In this document: one piece after another, positions 1 to 10,626 of the stretch | How the letters are laid out: each line of letters opens with the position of its first letter | How positions within the stretch are numbered: position 1 is the stretch's first letter | NCBI RefSeq assembly: GCF_028583425.1 | Contig: NC_072801.1 | Coordinates: 10,436,001 to 10,500,000, forward strand | Source: Eublepharis macularius | Lineage: Eukaryota > Chordata > Lepidosauria > Squamata > Eublepharidae | Direction: 5' to 3' | Length of the DNA stretch: 64,000 bases | Position numbers and translations under genes: made by a program | Notes under the pieces: generated by a model | Seen by the model: the letters and a program-made list of their open reading frames with translations, nothing else | Databases searched by the model: none | What the model was told of the DNA's origin: nothing

Positions 1-224
1 TGAAACCTGTTTAAACAAACAACTAAGCTGCTGTGACACGGGGATGGGGTCCGATTCAACCCACATGGTTGACTACCACATTTTGTCGCAAGGTGATCAG
101 TGTGTGTTGGACTGGGTCCCATTTGTACCGTGGGTGGCCAGTGCTGTCAAAGTCAGGGCAGGCATCAGATGGGTGGCAAATCACCCTCTCCCTTCCTCCC
201 AGAATCCCAAACTAGTCCTATGAA
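1..224. other. Unassigned intergenic DNA
   Basis: I see no gene, recognisable repeat or regulatory signal here. Short open frames exist but show no motif and are not credible genes. Confidence 0.5.
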
Positions 225-479
225 GAATAATAATGATAATGATAACAACATTCAATTTATATACTGCCCTTCAGGACAACTTAACGCCCACTAAGAGGGG
301 TTTACAAAGTGTGTTATTATTATCCCCACAACAATCACTGTGAGGTGGGTGGGGCTGAGAGCTCTGAGAGAGCTGTGACTGACCCAAGGTCACCCAGCGG
401 GCTTGAAGTGGAAGAGTGGGAAATCAAACCCGGCTCTCCAGATTAGAGTCCTGCTGCTCTTAGCCACTACACCAAACTA
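225..479 (-). mobile_element. Sauria-type tRNA-derived SINE
   Basis: On the minus strand this starts with a tRNA-like head (TTTGGTGTAGTGGCTAAGAG), runs through 'GGGTGACCTTGGGTCAGTCAC' type sequence and 'CACCTCACAGTGATTGTTGTG', and ends in a short (AAC/AAT) repeat tail. The same body occurs at 18076-18335 and 23399-23554 on the plus strand. The tRNA-like A/B box region and shared body support a SINE of the Sauria group; the exact subfamily is not determined. Confidence 0.75.
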
Positions 480-721
480 TGAGCAAACCATATGAGTCTG
501 CTTAGGCACATTTGGCAGAGTGTTTAATTTGCATGTTTGTTCTTGATCTGTGCAGTTGTTTTAATCTCTGGGTCTTAATTTTTTTAAAAAATCATGTTTG
601 TTTTCAAAGTTTTGTTTTTACCTTGCATGTTTGTTTTTGTCTTGTTAATTAACGCAACCTTTTTGTGTTCTCGTACCTCAATACATTGTTACCTGCCATG
701 AGTTGAAGGCGAGATATTATT

Positions 722-947
722 TAGTTATTTACTTAGGGTTCCCACTGGCAAGAAAGGCAGAGTATAAAAAAGTGATGTACACCGCTCTCCTCTCCTCCAT
801 TTTATCCTCACAACAACCATGTGAGGTGGGTTCAGCTGAGAGGGCCTGCCTGGCCTAAGGTCACCCCAGTGAGCTTCTGTTAGCAGAGCAGGGATTTGAG
901 ACTGGCCTCCCAGATCCGAGTCTAACGCTCTAACCACTACACCTCAA
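722..947 (-). mobile_element. tRNA-derived SINE, GTGTAGTGGTTAGAG type
   Basis: The reverse strand reads GTGTAGTGGTTAGAGCGTTA, a tRNA-like promoter head. It is followed by a conserved body with 'TTGTTGTGAGGATAAAATGG' and a tail resembling 'CTTTCTTGCCAGTGGGAACC'. Related copies are at 4316-4478, 5949-6140 and 30957-31150. Confidence 0.7.
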
Positions 948-1077
948 GGACTCATGTGTTAAACAAATAAATAAAAGAACCCCTTCAAAGGGATCTGTTG
1001 ACTGCCCATGTTGGAGGAAAAGGAAAAGGGCCAGGGGAAACCAAACAGGCATGGCATGCAAGACTGAATGATAGTAA

Positions 1078-1325
1078 AAAGTCCAGTAGCCCCTTTAAGA
1101 CTAACCAACTTTATTGAGGCATAGGCTTTCGAGAACCACAGCTCTCTTCGTCAGAGGCATCGTCAGCTTTCGAGAACCATAGCTCTCTTCAGCAGATGCA
1201 TCTGACGAAGAGAGCTGTGGTTCTCGAAAGCTTATGCCTCAATAAAGTTGGTTAGTCTTAAAGGGGCTACTGGACTTTTTACTATTTTGCAATTACAGAC
1301 TAACACGGCTAACTCCTCTGGATCT
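1078..1325. repeat. Foldback interspersed repeat (AGTCCAGTAGCACC family)
   Basis: The segment is largely self-complementary. The left half contains AGACTAACCAACTTTATTGA and 'CTTTCGAGAACCACAGCTCT'; the right half carries the reverse complements of both, ending in 'GCTAACTCCTCTGGATCT'. The centre holds two copies of the 'CTTTCGAGAACCACAGCTCTC' block, the start of the expansion seen at 10812-11265. It looks like a non-autonomous interspersed element; the superfamily is not clear. Confidence 0.7.
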
Positions 1326-2025
1326 AAGACGGAAGGAGGGAAGGTTACAGCAGTGCCTGACAAGTTTTTGCTGTAGCAGTGCAGTCTACCATCTGTGTGG
1401 CATCGGAAGAGCAGCTGGAGTGGCCCTTTCTTGCTCAGCGCCAGCTGTGCAAGTACACACAGCTTAACAACCCCCTTTGAACCAGAACAGGAACCTTTTA
1501 AATTGCAGTTTAATTGCTTCTCAAAGGGCCATGAAGGCCATTTGCAGAGTGGAGCTCCCATTTTGGAGGGTTAAGTGCCACTGGTAACTAACTGTGGGGC
1601 TGGAAAAAATCTTTGTGCGATTCAAGGCAGCAAGCTTTCTGGAGGTTTTGTTCTAGCTGTATCTTAAGAAAAAGAGAATTCTGTGCTGGGCAAGGCGGCC
1701 TCACTGAATACAGCCCCATAGACTGGTGCCCAGGTTTGCATGCTGTTGTGGCCCCATCTCCAAAGGGATACAGCAGGGCTGGGAAAGGTCAAAGAAATTC
1801 TAGTCTGCCTCTTATATCTCAGAAAGGCTGGGAGCAGGCTGAGCCCTGGCTCATGTGCCACTGAGCAGTTACTTGGGTGCAAACCAGAGAACTAGTCCTG
1901 GAAGTGTTAGCTGGAAGGGCTTTACTGGGTCGAACGGTTGCAGGCCCAAGGGCTATGAAGATCTGCCCAAGGGCTGCTTGGAGCAGGGGGGGCTAGATTG
2001 AATTCAGTAGGATCCTCTTCTGAAC
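1326..2025. other. Unassigned intergenic DNA upstream of SLC29A4
   Basis: No gene, RNA or clear repeat is recognisable. The open frames on both strands lack motifs. Confidence 0.4.
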
Positions 2026-2145
2026 ACCTCACAATCAAGTTCAGTAGCACCTTAATGACCTTAAACTTTTATTTGTACCTTAAAGACCAACGTTTTTTCC
2101 CAGAGTATAAGCTTTTGCGAGTCAAAGCTCACTTTTTAGGGTCGC
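2026..2145 (+). repeat. Diverged copy of the AGTCCAGTAGCACC family
   Basis: It shows 'AGTTCAGTAGCACCTTAATG', 'TTAAAGACCAACGTTTTTTC' and 'GAGTATAAGCTTTTGCGAGT', an older relative of the foldback repeat at 1078-1325 without the self-complementary second half. Confidence 0.5.
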
Positions 2146-2261
2146 CAGCCTCTTCCAGAATTATGTCTATATACTACCTTGGCAGATCAAGAGAGGGAGG
2201 GCAGGAAGGGTTGCATATCAGTGCTTAGTTCTCGTGGCCTTCTTACATCCCAGGGTAAGGC

Positions 2262-2462
2262 TGATCATCACCTTGGGGGTCAGGAAGAATTTCCCCCCAG
2301 GCCAGTTTAGCTAGGGATCCTGATGCTGTTTTGCCATCTTCTGGGCATGGAGTAGGGGACACTGGGGAAGCGTGGGAGGGGAGCTGTGAATTTCCTGCAT
2401 TGTGCAGGGGGTTGGACTAGATGACCCTGGAGGTACCTTCCAACCCTATGATGCTACAGAGA
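2262..2462 (+). mobile_element. CR1 LINE 3' end fragment
   Basis: The sequence ends with 'GGGGGTTGGACTAGATGACC' followed by 'CCTTCCAACCCTATGATGC', which is the conserved 3' terminus of amniote CR1 LINEs. It is 5' truncated, as most CR1 copies are, and codes for nothing. Confidence 0.75.
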
Positions 2463-2524
2463 ACATTTCCCCAGGAGTAAATGGTTGCTTTGGAGGGCAG
2501 TGTCTGCGCATTACACCCTGCTGA

Positions 2525-2812
2525 GTAGGGCTGCCAGCCTCCAGGCCGTGGCTGGGGATCTCCCAGAATTACAACTGATCTTCAGGCTACAGAGATCAGC
2601 TCCTCTGGAGAAAATGGCTGCTTTGGAAGGTGGCTTCTATGGCATTATACCCCTACCCCACTGAGGTCCCTCCCCTCCCCAAACCACGCCCTCTCCAAGC
2701 TCCACCCCCAGAATCTCCAGGAATTTCCCAAGCTGGACCTGGCAACCCCACCCTCCGCAGGCTCCACCCCCATAGCTCCGGGAACTTCCCAAGCTGGAGT
2801 TGGCAACCGTGC
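2525..2812 (-). repeat. Dispersed repeat abutting the CpG island
   Basis: This contains 'GGAGAAAATGGCTGCTTTGG', 'TATGGCATTATACCCCTACC' and 'AATCTCCAGGAATTTCCCAA', followed by a partial second copy of the last part. Similar sequence lies at 6740-6944, 7350-7492 and 15455-15592. It is a common interspersed repeat of unknown class, ending just before the SLC29A4 CpG island. Confidence 0.6.
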
Positions 2813-2829
2813 CAGTGAGCCCCATACTC

Positions 2830-3490
2830 ATGCCATCCGGAGACAGGTCTCGTGTGAATGTGGGCCAAGTGGCAAGAGAGGAGAAGGGCGCTCTTTGCGG
2901 ACTGTCCCTTTGGCTCCCTCGACCCCCTCTGGAAGGGAAGCCCGCGAAGGGAGGGGGCCGCGTTGCAAGGAAGGGAAGAGGGCGGGGGGGGGGCGCCCGA
3001 GCCGGGGCTGGAGCGGAGGCACCCGCGCGCTCCCGCGTCGCCCGTCCGGCGCGCACCCGCTCGCTTCCCTCCCGCGTCTGCACGGCGCCCGGCTCGGAGT
3101 TGGCACGGAGCAGCCGGCGGTGCCATGCGAGTTCGCCCCGGGCAAGCTGGAGCAGGCCGGCTGAAGCCCCCCCGGCGGCGGCGCTGAAGCCGCTCCGACC
3201 ATCCCGGGCGGAGACGAGAGAGGGAAGGCGAGGTGAGGCTGGGCGCGGCGGGCGGCGAGGGGCAAACCTGTTGGCCTTGCCCGGCGGCCAGCGGGAAGGA
3301 GCGGGGTCGGGGCTTCTCGTGTCTTCCCCGGCCCCTCCGCGGCAAAGGAGAAGCAGACAAAGGCTCGCCCGCTGGGGGGCAGGCGGGGGGCCATTCGGGG
3401 CGCCCCGAGACAGTCAAGGCGAGGGACGCTGCTTCTCCCCGCCTGCGACTGGTCCCAAATGCAGCCCGGGCTGGGGGGCCTGGAGGGGAC
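2830..3490 (+). promoter_or_regulatory. SLC29A4: CpG island, probable SLC29A4 promoter
   Basis: GC and CpG content rise sharply here relative to everything around it, with many CGCG, GGGCGG-like and CCGG sites. It lies 7 kb upstream of the first coding exon of SLC29A4 on the same strand, the usual place for a promoter with a non-coding first exon. Long open frames run through it on both strands, as expected from high GC alone; none has a recognisable domain. No TATA box is evident, which fits CpG-island promoters. Confidence 0.7.
2950..3232 (+). other. SLC29A4: Candidate non-coding exon 1 of SLC29A4
   Basis: Within the CpG island the sequence GGAAGGCGAG|GTGAGG at 3223-3238 is a good splice donor, so an untranslated exon could end at 3232 and join the acceptor at 10626 or 10633. 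The start is a guess; the window gives no transcript evidence. A different donor inside the island is possible. Confidence 0.35.
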
Positions 3491-4315
3491 GCCCTTTGCA
3501 GCCAGGAAGATGTGGCACCCCCCCATTGTCCTTGTTGTCGACGGGGGCTTTCAAAGCCGATGCCAGCCTCTTCGCCTGTTTAGGCAGCGCCCCTCAGTGG
3601 TGTGACTTCGGGACATGCCCTCCCCTGCTCCCGTTTCTCTAATGGGCACCATACACAGCCCTGATCTGGAAGGGGTGGGGGATTATTTGGGGGTGGGAGG
3701 TAGAAAGGAAAACCTCCTCTGCTCCAGCTTCTTACATCTAACAGGAATAAAGGGCAAGTTTGGCTTTTGATTGGCCGTCTATGGTGAGTGGAAATCACCT
3801 CTAGGCAACCCAGAAGGGCAGTTTTAGAGAACTGGCTCTCTTTCAGACCATCAGCATTTAATATATAGGCACAAGTAAACAGGTGGCCTTGATTTCAGTG
3901 GTTTCACGCTGGAGTAACTCTGCATAAGATGATCTGGTTAGCTGGCTGCTTTTCTTGACAGCATAAAATTGACCTTGCCGAATAAAGCTGCAAAAGTTGT
4001 TTAGCCGTGCAGCATTTTTATTAGCCAGTCTGTTTACTTGTTGCTTTGGTAGATGTTTGCTCTCCGTAGGTGTCCAAACACATGGCTGTGTATAAGGATG
4101 GCCTTTAATGGTGGCCTGTTTTTCATCTCGGCGTTCATCTGTAGTTTGTACCGTTGCCCAGAAAAGTCCATAATATGAAAAAGGTTAGGTTATTCTGGAC
4201 ATACTCTTTTCCCTGCAATATAGGAATACTCTTTCCATTCTACACACACTTCTGTCAGGAGCAAGTTCTACTGGTTTTACAATAAATCTTGCTCCTGAGT
4301 AAGTCATGGTTTAAT

Positions 4316-4478
4316 TATTTCATTTCTGCTCTGCCTTTCTCCCTCAGCGGGAACCCATAGTGGCTTACATTGTTCTCCTCGTCTCCATTTTTTCCTCACA
4401 ACAACCTTGTGAGGTTGGGTAGGCTGAGTGAATATGACTGGCCTAAGGTCACCCAGCAAGGACTGATAAACATTGTAG
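4316..4478 (-). mobile_element. tRNA-derived SINE fragment
   Basis: It carries the body and tail of the GTGTAGTGGTTAGAG-type SINE ('CCTCACAACAACCTTGTGAG', 'GGCCTAAGGTCACCCAGCAA') but lacks the tRNA head. Confidence 0.6.
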
Positions 4479-4599
4479 CCTTAGATGTCTCTTTTTAAAC
4501 ATTTTACCCACAATATGGAGAATCGAATGCTAGGGCTTTTGTAATCATGTATTCCAGTGGTGTGTGGATATTTGCTACCGGGTAACTTCCAGAAAAATA

Positions 4600-4783
4600 G
4601 ATCCAGAGGAGTTAGCCGTGTTAGTCTGTAGTTGCAAAATAGTAAAAAATCATAAGCTTTCAAGCACCACAACTCTTTGGCAGATGCATCTGATGAAGAG
4701 AGCTGTGGTTCTCGAAAGCTTATGCCTCAATGAAGTTGGTTAATCTTAAAGGTGCTACTGGATTTTTTACTATTTTCCAGAAA
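4600..4783. repeat. Foldback repeat copy (AGTCCAGTAGCACC family)
   Basis: It begins 'ATCCAGAGGAGTTAGCCGTG', contains 'GATGCATCTGATGAAGAGAG' and ends 'TTAAAGGTGCTACTGGATTT'. It is the same family as 1078-1325 but has lost most of one arm. Confidence 0.65.
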
Positions 4784-5948
4784 AATAGGTTCTCCATGTC
4801 CACTCATTGATTTCAGAAGCACAGACTTGGCTCTTCCTGGCTTCTTCTGTGTGGAAAGGATAATTGAGGCTGAAACTGAAGGATACGCGCCCTATCTGGG
4901 CCTGGCAGACACTAATTCTGTAGCAGATGTGAGGAGTGTAGACCTGGGAACCTCAACAGGGTCTCTGGAAGCTCATAACAAAATGGTGGTGGGCTTGGCC
5001 TCATGTGGATTCATTCAGGCAGAACAGTCTATGAGCAGTCTTTGTTTACATGATGAAGGGATGAATCAGATTGTACTGTGTTTCAGGATATTGAGCCACC
5101 CCTGGCAAAATCCTTCTGAAATAATTCAAGTCAATGATGGGTGGGATTGTTTTTGTAGGTAGAAGTCACAAAGAAAGAAAATGTCTTGGGAATAACAACC
5201 TGTAGGGATCACTGGTCCTAGAATTGTGTGCCTCCATTCTCTTACCAGTGGATAACTACAACTAGCCCAAATGCATCTTAAATCTGGGACAGGGTTATGA
5301 TTTCTAAGCAGGCTCTAGCTCAGCGCCTCTCCTTTTAGAAATGAAATATTGATCTGCAGGCTGGGAGATGGAAGCCAAGGGAGAAAATCGGTGAAGGCAC
5401 GACAAAGAGGCCCCTCCGTGGACGGGTGGCCTGATGGCTGGGCCTGTATTTGTGTCACACCTTAAAAACCTTTCCAAACAGGTGGGGAACACAAAGTTGT
5501 CATGGGTGTTTACAGTGAGGCCTTTGCACAACTAGTCCCCCCACCCCCCATGCATTTGGAAACCAGAGTCTGGCCCCAAACAAGGATTTTGTATATTGGC
5601 TGTAATAGGGCTTTGGGCACCGGGAGGAATCAAATGGGCTTGCGGCACAGATTAAGAAGCCGCTTCCTGGGTTATGTTTAGATAGCACAGAGGGAAGATG
5701 TCTGGCTTGCAGTCTTTTTACCCTCTTCACTCTTTGTTAATGAACTCGGAATCGTTACACCTCCTGCTGCAATAATCCCAAAAAAAGGCAAAGCAGCAAA
5801 AATGTGCCAGCAAGCTATACTTCCTGTTGTACAACCTACCCCACCACCTTAAAAAGAGTTGAAATCAGTCTGGCCACTTTTCTATGAGGGGTTCTACTCA
5901 TCCCTGTCTGAGATCTGCAGAAAATGTGTATGCATGTTAGTACTCAGT

Positions 5949-6140
5949 GTGGTGTAGTGGTTAGAGCTTCAGACTAAGATTCAGGTTCAGATCTGCCCTC
6001 TGCCACAAGCTAATTCAGTGGACCTTAGATTTGGACCTCACTACCTCATAGGGTTGTTGTGAAGATAACTTGGAGGTGGGGAAGAACAATGTATATACCA
6101 CTCCAGTGTTCCCATGGGAAGGGTGGGATAAAAACATTAC
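5949..6140 (+). mobile_element. tRNA-derived SINE
   Basis: It starts with GTGGTGTAGTGGTTAGAGCT and carries 'CTCATAGGGTTGTTGTGAAG', matching the GTGTAGTGGTTAGAG SINE family, with a diverged tail ending near 'GGGTGGGATAAAAAC'. Confidence 0.65.
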
Positions 6141-6224
6141 AAATAGTCACATGAATATGTGAACCCACCTTGTACCAAGGCAGCCCATTGTTCCATCCTC
6201 TTCAGCCTGCCTGAGCTGCTGTGA

Positions 6225-6310
6225 CCGGAGGTGCCGGAGAGTAAAGCAGGGGCTTGAACCAGCAAGCCAAGCATGGGCTTTCCTACTGAGCCACAGCCCC
6301 TCCTAAATCT
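6225..6310 (-). mobile_element. tRNA-head SINE fragment
   Basis: On the minus strand 'GGGCTGTGGCTCAGTAGGAA' followed by 'TTGCTGGTTCAAGCCC' resembles the A and B boxes of the GTGGCTCAGTGG SINE family. It is short and lacks an acceptor-stem partner, so it is not called as a tRNA gene. Confidence 0.4.
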
Positions 6311-6507
6311 TACGTCAGCACACGTGCCCTTGGGGGGTCTGGGGTTGAAGAAGAAGGGATCCCCTCCGCTCGCCATCCGTCACCACTTTAATACAGAACA
6401 AAATCAACGATTTTAAAGAATGAAATAACGAGAGTTATGTTGAGCTGTCTTACTTGATGTCACTGGAGAGCCAGTATGGTGCACAGCCAGGTTCTGCATT
6501 AGATCAA

Positions 6508-6638
6508 GATGGGTAGCCGTGTTAGTCTGTCTGTAGCAGCAGAAAAGAGCAAGAGTCCAGTAGCACCTATAAGGCTAACAAAATTGGTGGTAGGGTAGGA
6601 GCTTTCGTGAGCCACAGCTCACTTCTTCAGATGTTGGC
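6508..6638. repeat. Repeat related to AGTCCAGTAGCACC family
   Basis: It contains 'GGGTAGCCGTGTTAGTCTGT', 'AGAGTCCAGTAGCACCTATA' and 'AGGAGCTTTCGTGAGCCACA'. This is a single-arm, non-palindromic relative of the foldback family. Confidence 0.6.
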
Positions 6639-6739
6639 ACTTCATGGTCGCTTTTAGTGTTGGGTGCCTCCCTCTTTCAGTTCATGTGTAGCAAAGGAAA
6701 TTATGTTTGTGTGTGAACGCAGTGGAAGGCACTACCAGG

Positions 6740-6944
6740 CAGTATTGCCAACCTGGAGATCTCTTTACCACTGATCTCCAGCTGATCAAGATTAGTTTCT
6801 CTGGAGAAAATGGCTGCTTCAGAGAGTGGACTCTATGGCATTATACCCTGCTGAGGTCCTTCCCCTCCCCAAATCCCACCGTCCTGAGGCTTCACTCCCA
6901 AATCTCCAGGAATTTCACCACCTGGAGTTGACAACACTACTACC
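6740..6944 (-). repeat. Dispersed repeat (second copy)
   Basis: It shares 'GGAGAAAATGGCTGCTTCAG', 'CTCTATGGCATTATACCCTG' and 'AATCTCCAGGAATTTCACCA' with 2525-2812. Confidence 0.6.
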
Positions 6945-7116
6945 AGGACTTGCCCTGCTGCTTTTCAAGTATTGCATCTGCCTTCGCCCAAACTCCACAC
7001 GCCATGTGCAAAGTTGGTAAAACCAAATACCAGAGTTGGGCATCCAAATTTCTCCTACATTGAAATTTCCCAGCATATGTGCGATTCAAAATGAATTGGA
7101 TGCAGTTAACGTTGAC

Positions 7117-7346
7117 CAGGGCTTTTTTTCAGCAGGAACGCAGCGGAACGGAGTTCTGGAACCTCTTGAAAATGGTCACACGGCTGGTGGCCCCGCCCCC
7201 TGATCTCCAGACAGAGGGGAGTTGAGAGTGCCCTCCGCGCCGCTTGGCGGCGCGTAGGGCCATCTCAACTCCCCTCTGTCTGGAGATCAGGGGGCGGGGC
7301 CACCAGCCATGTGACCATTTTCTCCAAGGGCAACCCACTGAGTTCC
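7117..7346. mobile_element. hAT-type foldback MITE, copy 1 (3' end lost)
   Basis: It starts CAGGGCTTTTTTTCAGCAGG and contains two opposed arms around 'CTGATCTCCAGACAGAGGGG'. The right end stops at 'AACCCACTGAGTTCC' without the terminal AAAAAAGCCCTG found in the other copies, and is followed directly by another dispersed repeat. Confidence 0.75.
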
Positions 7347-7349
7347 TAG

Positions 7350-7492
7350 GAAGGGAAAGATTTGGGAAGGGGAGGGACTTCAGCAGATTTTAATGGAATA
7401 GAATCCAGGCTCCAAAGCAGCCATTTTCTCTGTCATCTGGAGACAAGACGTAATTCTGGGAGATCTGCAGGCCTCACCTGAAAGTTGGCAGT
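7350..7492 (+). repeat. Dispersed repeat (third copy, opposite strand)
   Basis: It carries 'TTTGGGAAGGGGAGGGACTT', 'CAAAGCAGCCATTTTCTCTG' and 'TAATTCTGGGAGATCTGCAG', the reverse orientation of the repeat at 2525-2812. Confidence 0.5.
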
Positions 7493-8671
7493 TTTTTCAA
7501 CTTAGGCCCAGTCGACACGTCACACTTTTTACACACGATTGCTACAGAGATTGGGGCCATACAGCAGCTGTGAATTCCCAGTGGCTACCCGATTTAGAAA
7601 CGCCACCAGGATATGCTTCGGATTGGGACATGGTGGAGGGAGGAGAGGAGCTTTTGCTTTCTCTTGCCATGCTATTTTTCTGACCCGAAAAGGCTCCAGG
7701 GGGCATTAAATGCCCCCCACCAGAGGACTATATGCACACTCAGTGCTTGCATGTGCAACCCCTGAATAACGGTCCCTGGCAGCTGTTTCTGGTCAGGAAA
7801 ATGGTGCCGGAGGGGTGGGTGGGAGCCCCTCCTGCCCTTGTGCCACAGGCCTGACAGGAATCGGTACCTTCTGGCACTTATAAATCAATTTGCCACGGGG
7901 AGTTTGTGTCTGGTGTCCTGCAGGTCCCCATTGGGACCACATTTTAAAGCGTAAGATGTTTGAACCTTGGCGGCACTGTCTGGAATGGTCCTTCACCAGG
8001 TATTTTCATGGATGCAGCCATGTTTGTTTTTTAGACTTGTAATACAAAATGGTCTTAGATTGAAGTTAATGAAAGCGAGCTCTGGGGTTGTATCCATGTA
8101 AGAAAATACGTTATTTGATGCAGTAAGTCTCTTGTTTGAATACTGACAAGTATTAGATAAGAGATTTTAAAATTGTTTTTAAAAAAACAAACAATCCACA
8201 CATCTTTTACAGTTAATGTATGGAGATCATTTCCTGTCTGGCCTTTCTTGGTGTGAGTTTGTCTTTTATTATCATGTGTTTGCAGGCATAGATATTTTTC
8301 TGTGCAGCTGTGTGTGTTTTTTTAAAATAAAATAACTTGTTTGACTGCTTTTATTCTTCTGCTAAACAGAGTCCATGAAAGGTTAATTAAACAGGAGTTC
8401 ATCCCCGTAAGAATTAATGCAGGGAACATCTGTACTCCTTCCTTGCAGCAGTTGAGACTGTAAAAATTGTACCCTTTCAATAGAAAGCACCAAAGGATTC
8501 TGCAATACGTTAAAAAGGGGAAAAAATAAATCCACTACAGCAGCACCAGTTGTATGCCTTCCAGCATTTTTGTGTGTGATTGTATAACAAAAATAGAAGG
8601 TTTTTTTTCCCTTTTAAGCAAACAAAAAATCATTTCATAGAGAGGTAAGAGACATAAAGTATATGCAAGGC

Positions 8672-8880
8672 CAGGGCTTTTTTTCAGCAGGAATGCAGTG
8701 GAACGGAGTTCTGGCACCTCTTAAAAATGGTCACATGGCTGGTGGCCCCGCCCCCTGATCTCCAGACAGAGGGGAGCTTAGATTGTCCTCCGCACCGCTG
8801 GGGCCACCAGCCATGTGACCATTTTCTCCGAGGGCAACCCACTGAGTTCCACCACCTCTTTTCACAGAAAAAAAGTCCTG
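8672..8880. mobile_element. hAT-type foldback MITE, copy 2
   Basis: Ends are CAGGGCTTTTTTTC and GAAAAAAAGTCCTG. The flanking 8-mers TGCAAGGC (left) and CGCAAGGC (right) differ by one base and look like an 8-bp target duplication, the hallmark of hAT transposition. Confidence 0.8.
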
Positions 8881-9691
8881 CGCAAGGCTATGTATACTTG
8901 GAGGTAAAGAAATTAAAAAGCCTGCACTTGCGTATACCAGGAATACCTGATGTGTCCACCCGCTATGGATTCTGCAAATTAAGCATATTTTAGTATTGGC
9001 ATGTAATTTGTATAATGCATTCTGCTTCTGTTTATCACAGAAGGGCCAAGAATTGATCAACCACTCAGCTCCACCTTCTGACCTCTAGAAATGAACCTGT
9101 ATGGCTTCTACAAATGTACCACATTTCCATGTCTATTTTTGCAATGTGAAGAGCTAGAAATTTGGTAGATAATCTGACATCAAGTTCTTTCAGATCCTGT
9201 TGGTGTTGGCAGAAAATAAATAAACACATGATTCACATGGAATTCCAAGAACTTTAAACCCACTTCACTTTTCCAGCCCTTGCTTTGATTAAAAAAATCA
9301 AACTGGTATACTTTCATGGGATCATGGTGTGCACAGAACCCTGAATGTGAGTAAGAATCTTCTATTGGGCTCTGTCTGCTGGCAGATATAAGTTCAGGAT
9401 TCTCATAGCGATCAAGAGACAAACATGCTTTCCTGGAAGGGACTGAAATGGATAGCAGCAAGCATGATGCAGAGTAATCTGTACCAGACGTGTGAACATA
9501 TCACGGAAACAAACACCTATGGATTAGGATGTTAATGATAGTGCTATAAAATCTTTAGAATCCCTTGGAACGCACTGTCTGCTACTGGCAACATGCTTTA
9601 TTTTGAACACTGTAGCTCACTGTATACATGCTGTTGGATATGTATTATATACCTGTAGCATCATCTACTGATTTTCTTGTCTAGTCACACC

Positions 9692-9910
9692 TATGGTGGT
9701 GGAGAGTGCCCTCAAGTCAGAGTTGACTTATGGCGACTCCTGGTGGGGTTTGCATGGCAAGAGACTATCAGAGGTAGTTTGCCATTGCCTACCTCTGCAG
9801 ACCTGGTCTTCATTGGAGGTCTCCCATCCAATTACTAACCAAGACCGACCCTGCTTAGCTTCTGAGATCAGACGAGCTCAGGCTCACTTGGGCTATTCAG
9901 GACAGGGTAG
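9692..9910 (-). mobile_element. 5S rRNA-derived SINE
   Basis: On the minus strand the head matches internal 5S rRNA: GATCTCAGAAGCTAAGCAGG (reverse complement at about 9854-9873) followed by 'GGTTAGTAATTGGATGGGAG'. The tail, read on the plus strand, is 'CAAGTCAGAGTTGACTTATG' followed by 'GCGACTCCTGGTGGGG', which resembles the 3' end of BovB/RTE LINEs. A second copy lies at 24305-24520. It is a retroposed SINE, not a 5S gene. Confidence 0.8.
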
Positions 9911-10107
9911 TCACACCTATAGATGGTTAGAATTCAGTGTTTGCTACCAGACTCTTGTTGTTCTTAGCCCATGTTGTATTATATATACAGGCACACAGAC
10001 ATATCTTGTGCATCTAAAGTAACCCGTTGTCCCCAGCCAAATGATTGTTGTGTGAGCTGCTGGATTTGGGTGCAAATAATCAATCTGTAATGTCAGTGTG
10101 CTTTTTT

Positions 10108-10198
10108 GAGGCCTGATTCAGTCCAGTAGGACCTTAAAGACCAACTAGATTTCCAGGGTATGAGCTTTCGAGAGTCAAAACGCCCTTCACTAGATACC
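10108..10198 (+). repeat. Fragment of AGTCCAGTAGCACC family
   Basis: It has 'TTCAGTCCAGTAGGACCTTA', 'AAGACCAACTAGATTTCCAG' and 'TATGAGCTTTCGAGAGTCAA', a single arm of the family, ending where the foldback element at 10201 begins. Confidence 0.55.
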
Positions 10199-10200
10199 CT

Positions 10201-10412
10201 GGCCGTTTCCACACGTTTTACCTTTTGCTAGCACATCGTGGAAGACAGTGTCTTCGTGCGTGAAATCGCGCCAGGAAGACACTGTTATCACGGAAGACAG
10301 TGTCTTCTTGCGCGATTTCGTGCGATAACAGCGTCTTCCTGATGCAATTTCACGTGCGAAGATGCTGTCTTCCGCGATGTGCCGGCAAAAGGTAAGATGT
10401 GTGGAAACGGCC
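10201..10412. mobile_element. Foldback DNA element, GGCCGTTTCCACAC ends
   Basis: The 212-bp segment begins GGCCGTTTCCACAC and ends GTGTGGAAACGGCC. The arms stay complementary through most of their length ('GGAAGACAGTGTCTTC' on one side, 'GAAGATGCTGTCTTCC' on the other). It is flanked on both sides by CCT, a possible 3-bp target duplication. Relatives with the same type of terminus are at 25470-25617 and 33592-33730. It carries no open frame and must be non-autonomous; the superfamily is not determined. Confidence 0.75.
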
Positions 10413-10626
10413 CCTGTTTTCCATGCTAGGCAAAGTTTCAGATAAGTCTCACTCACCAGGGATATGTCATATACTCCAGTGAACAAGCCGCTCCGACATG
10501 ATCTGGTGTTCTTGAAATGCACAGCTGAAGGTGATCTTTGGGATAGTGTGTCAGGCAGTGGGGAAATCCCTCCTGGCTGTGTTTAAGTTATATAAATCCT
10601 TTTTTCTCATTCTTTTTGCTTTTAAG

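Larger units (their letters stand above)
3233..10626 (+). other. SLC29A4: Probable intron 1 of SLC29A4
   Basis: No coding exon is recognisable between the CpG island and the first coding exon. The intron holds the SINEs, MITEs and dispersed repeats listed separately. The stretches 3500-4315, 4784-5948, 7493-8671 and 8881-9691 show nothing I can name. The acceptor is preceded by a strong pyrimidine tract (TTTTTCTCATTCTTTTTGCT). Confidence 0.5.

Noticed and set aside
2637-3642. Several long overlapping open frames on both strands in the GC-rich region
   Set aside because: High GC content removes stop codons by chance. The translations are low-complexity Arg/Pro/Gly-rich with no domain, and six frames look equally open.
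4752-5162. 136-codon open frame upstream of SLC29A4 coding exons
   Set aside because: It starts inside a foldback repeat and its translation has no recognisable motif or splice context.
9830-9900. 5S rRNA gene
   Set aside because: Only an internal part of 5S is present, diverged and fused to a BovB-like tail. It is a SINE head.
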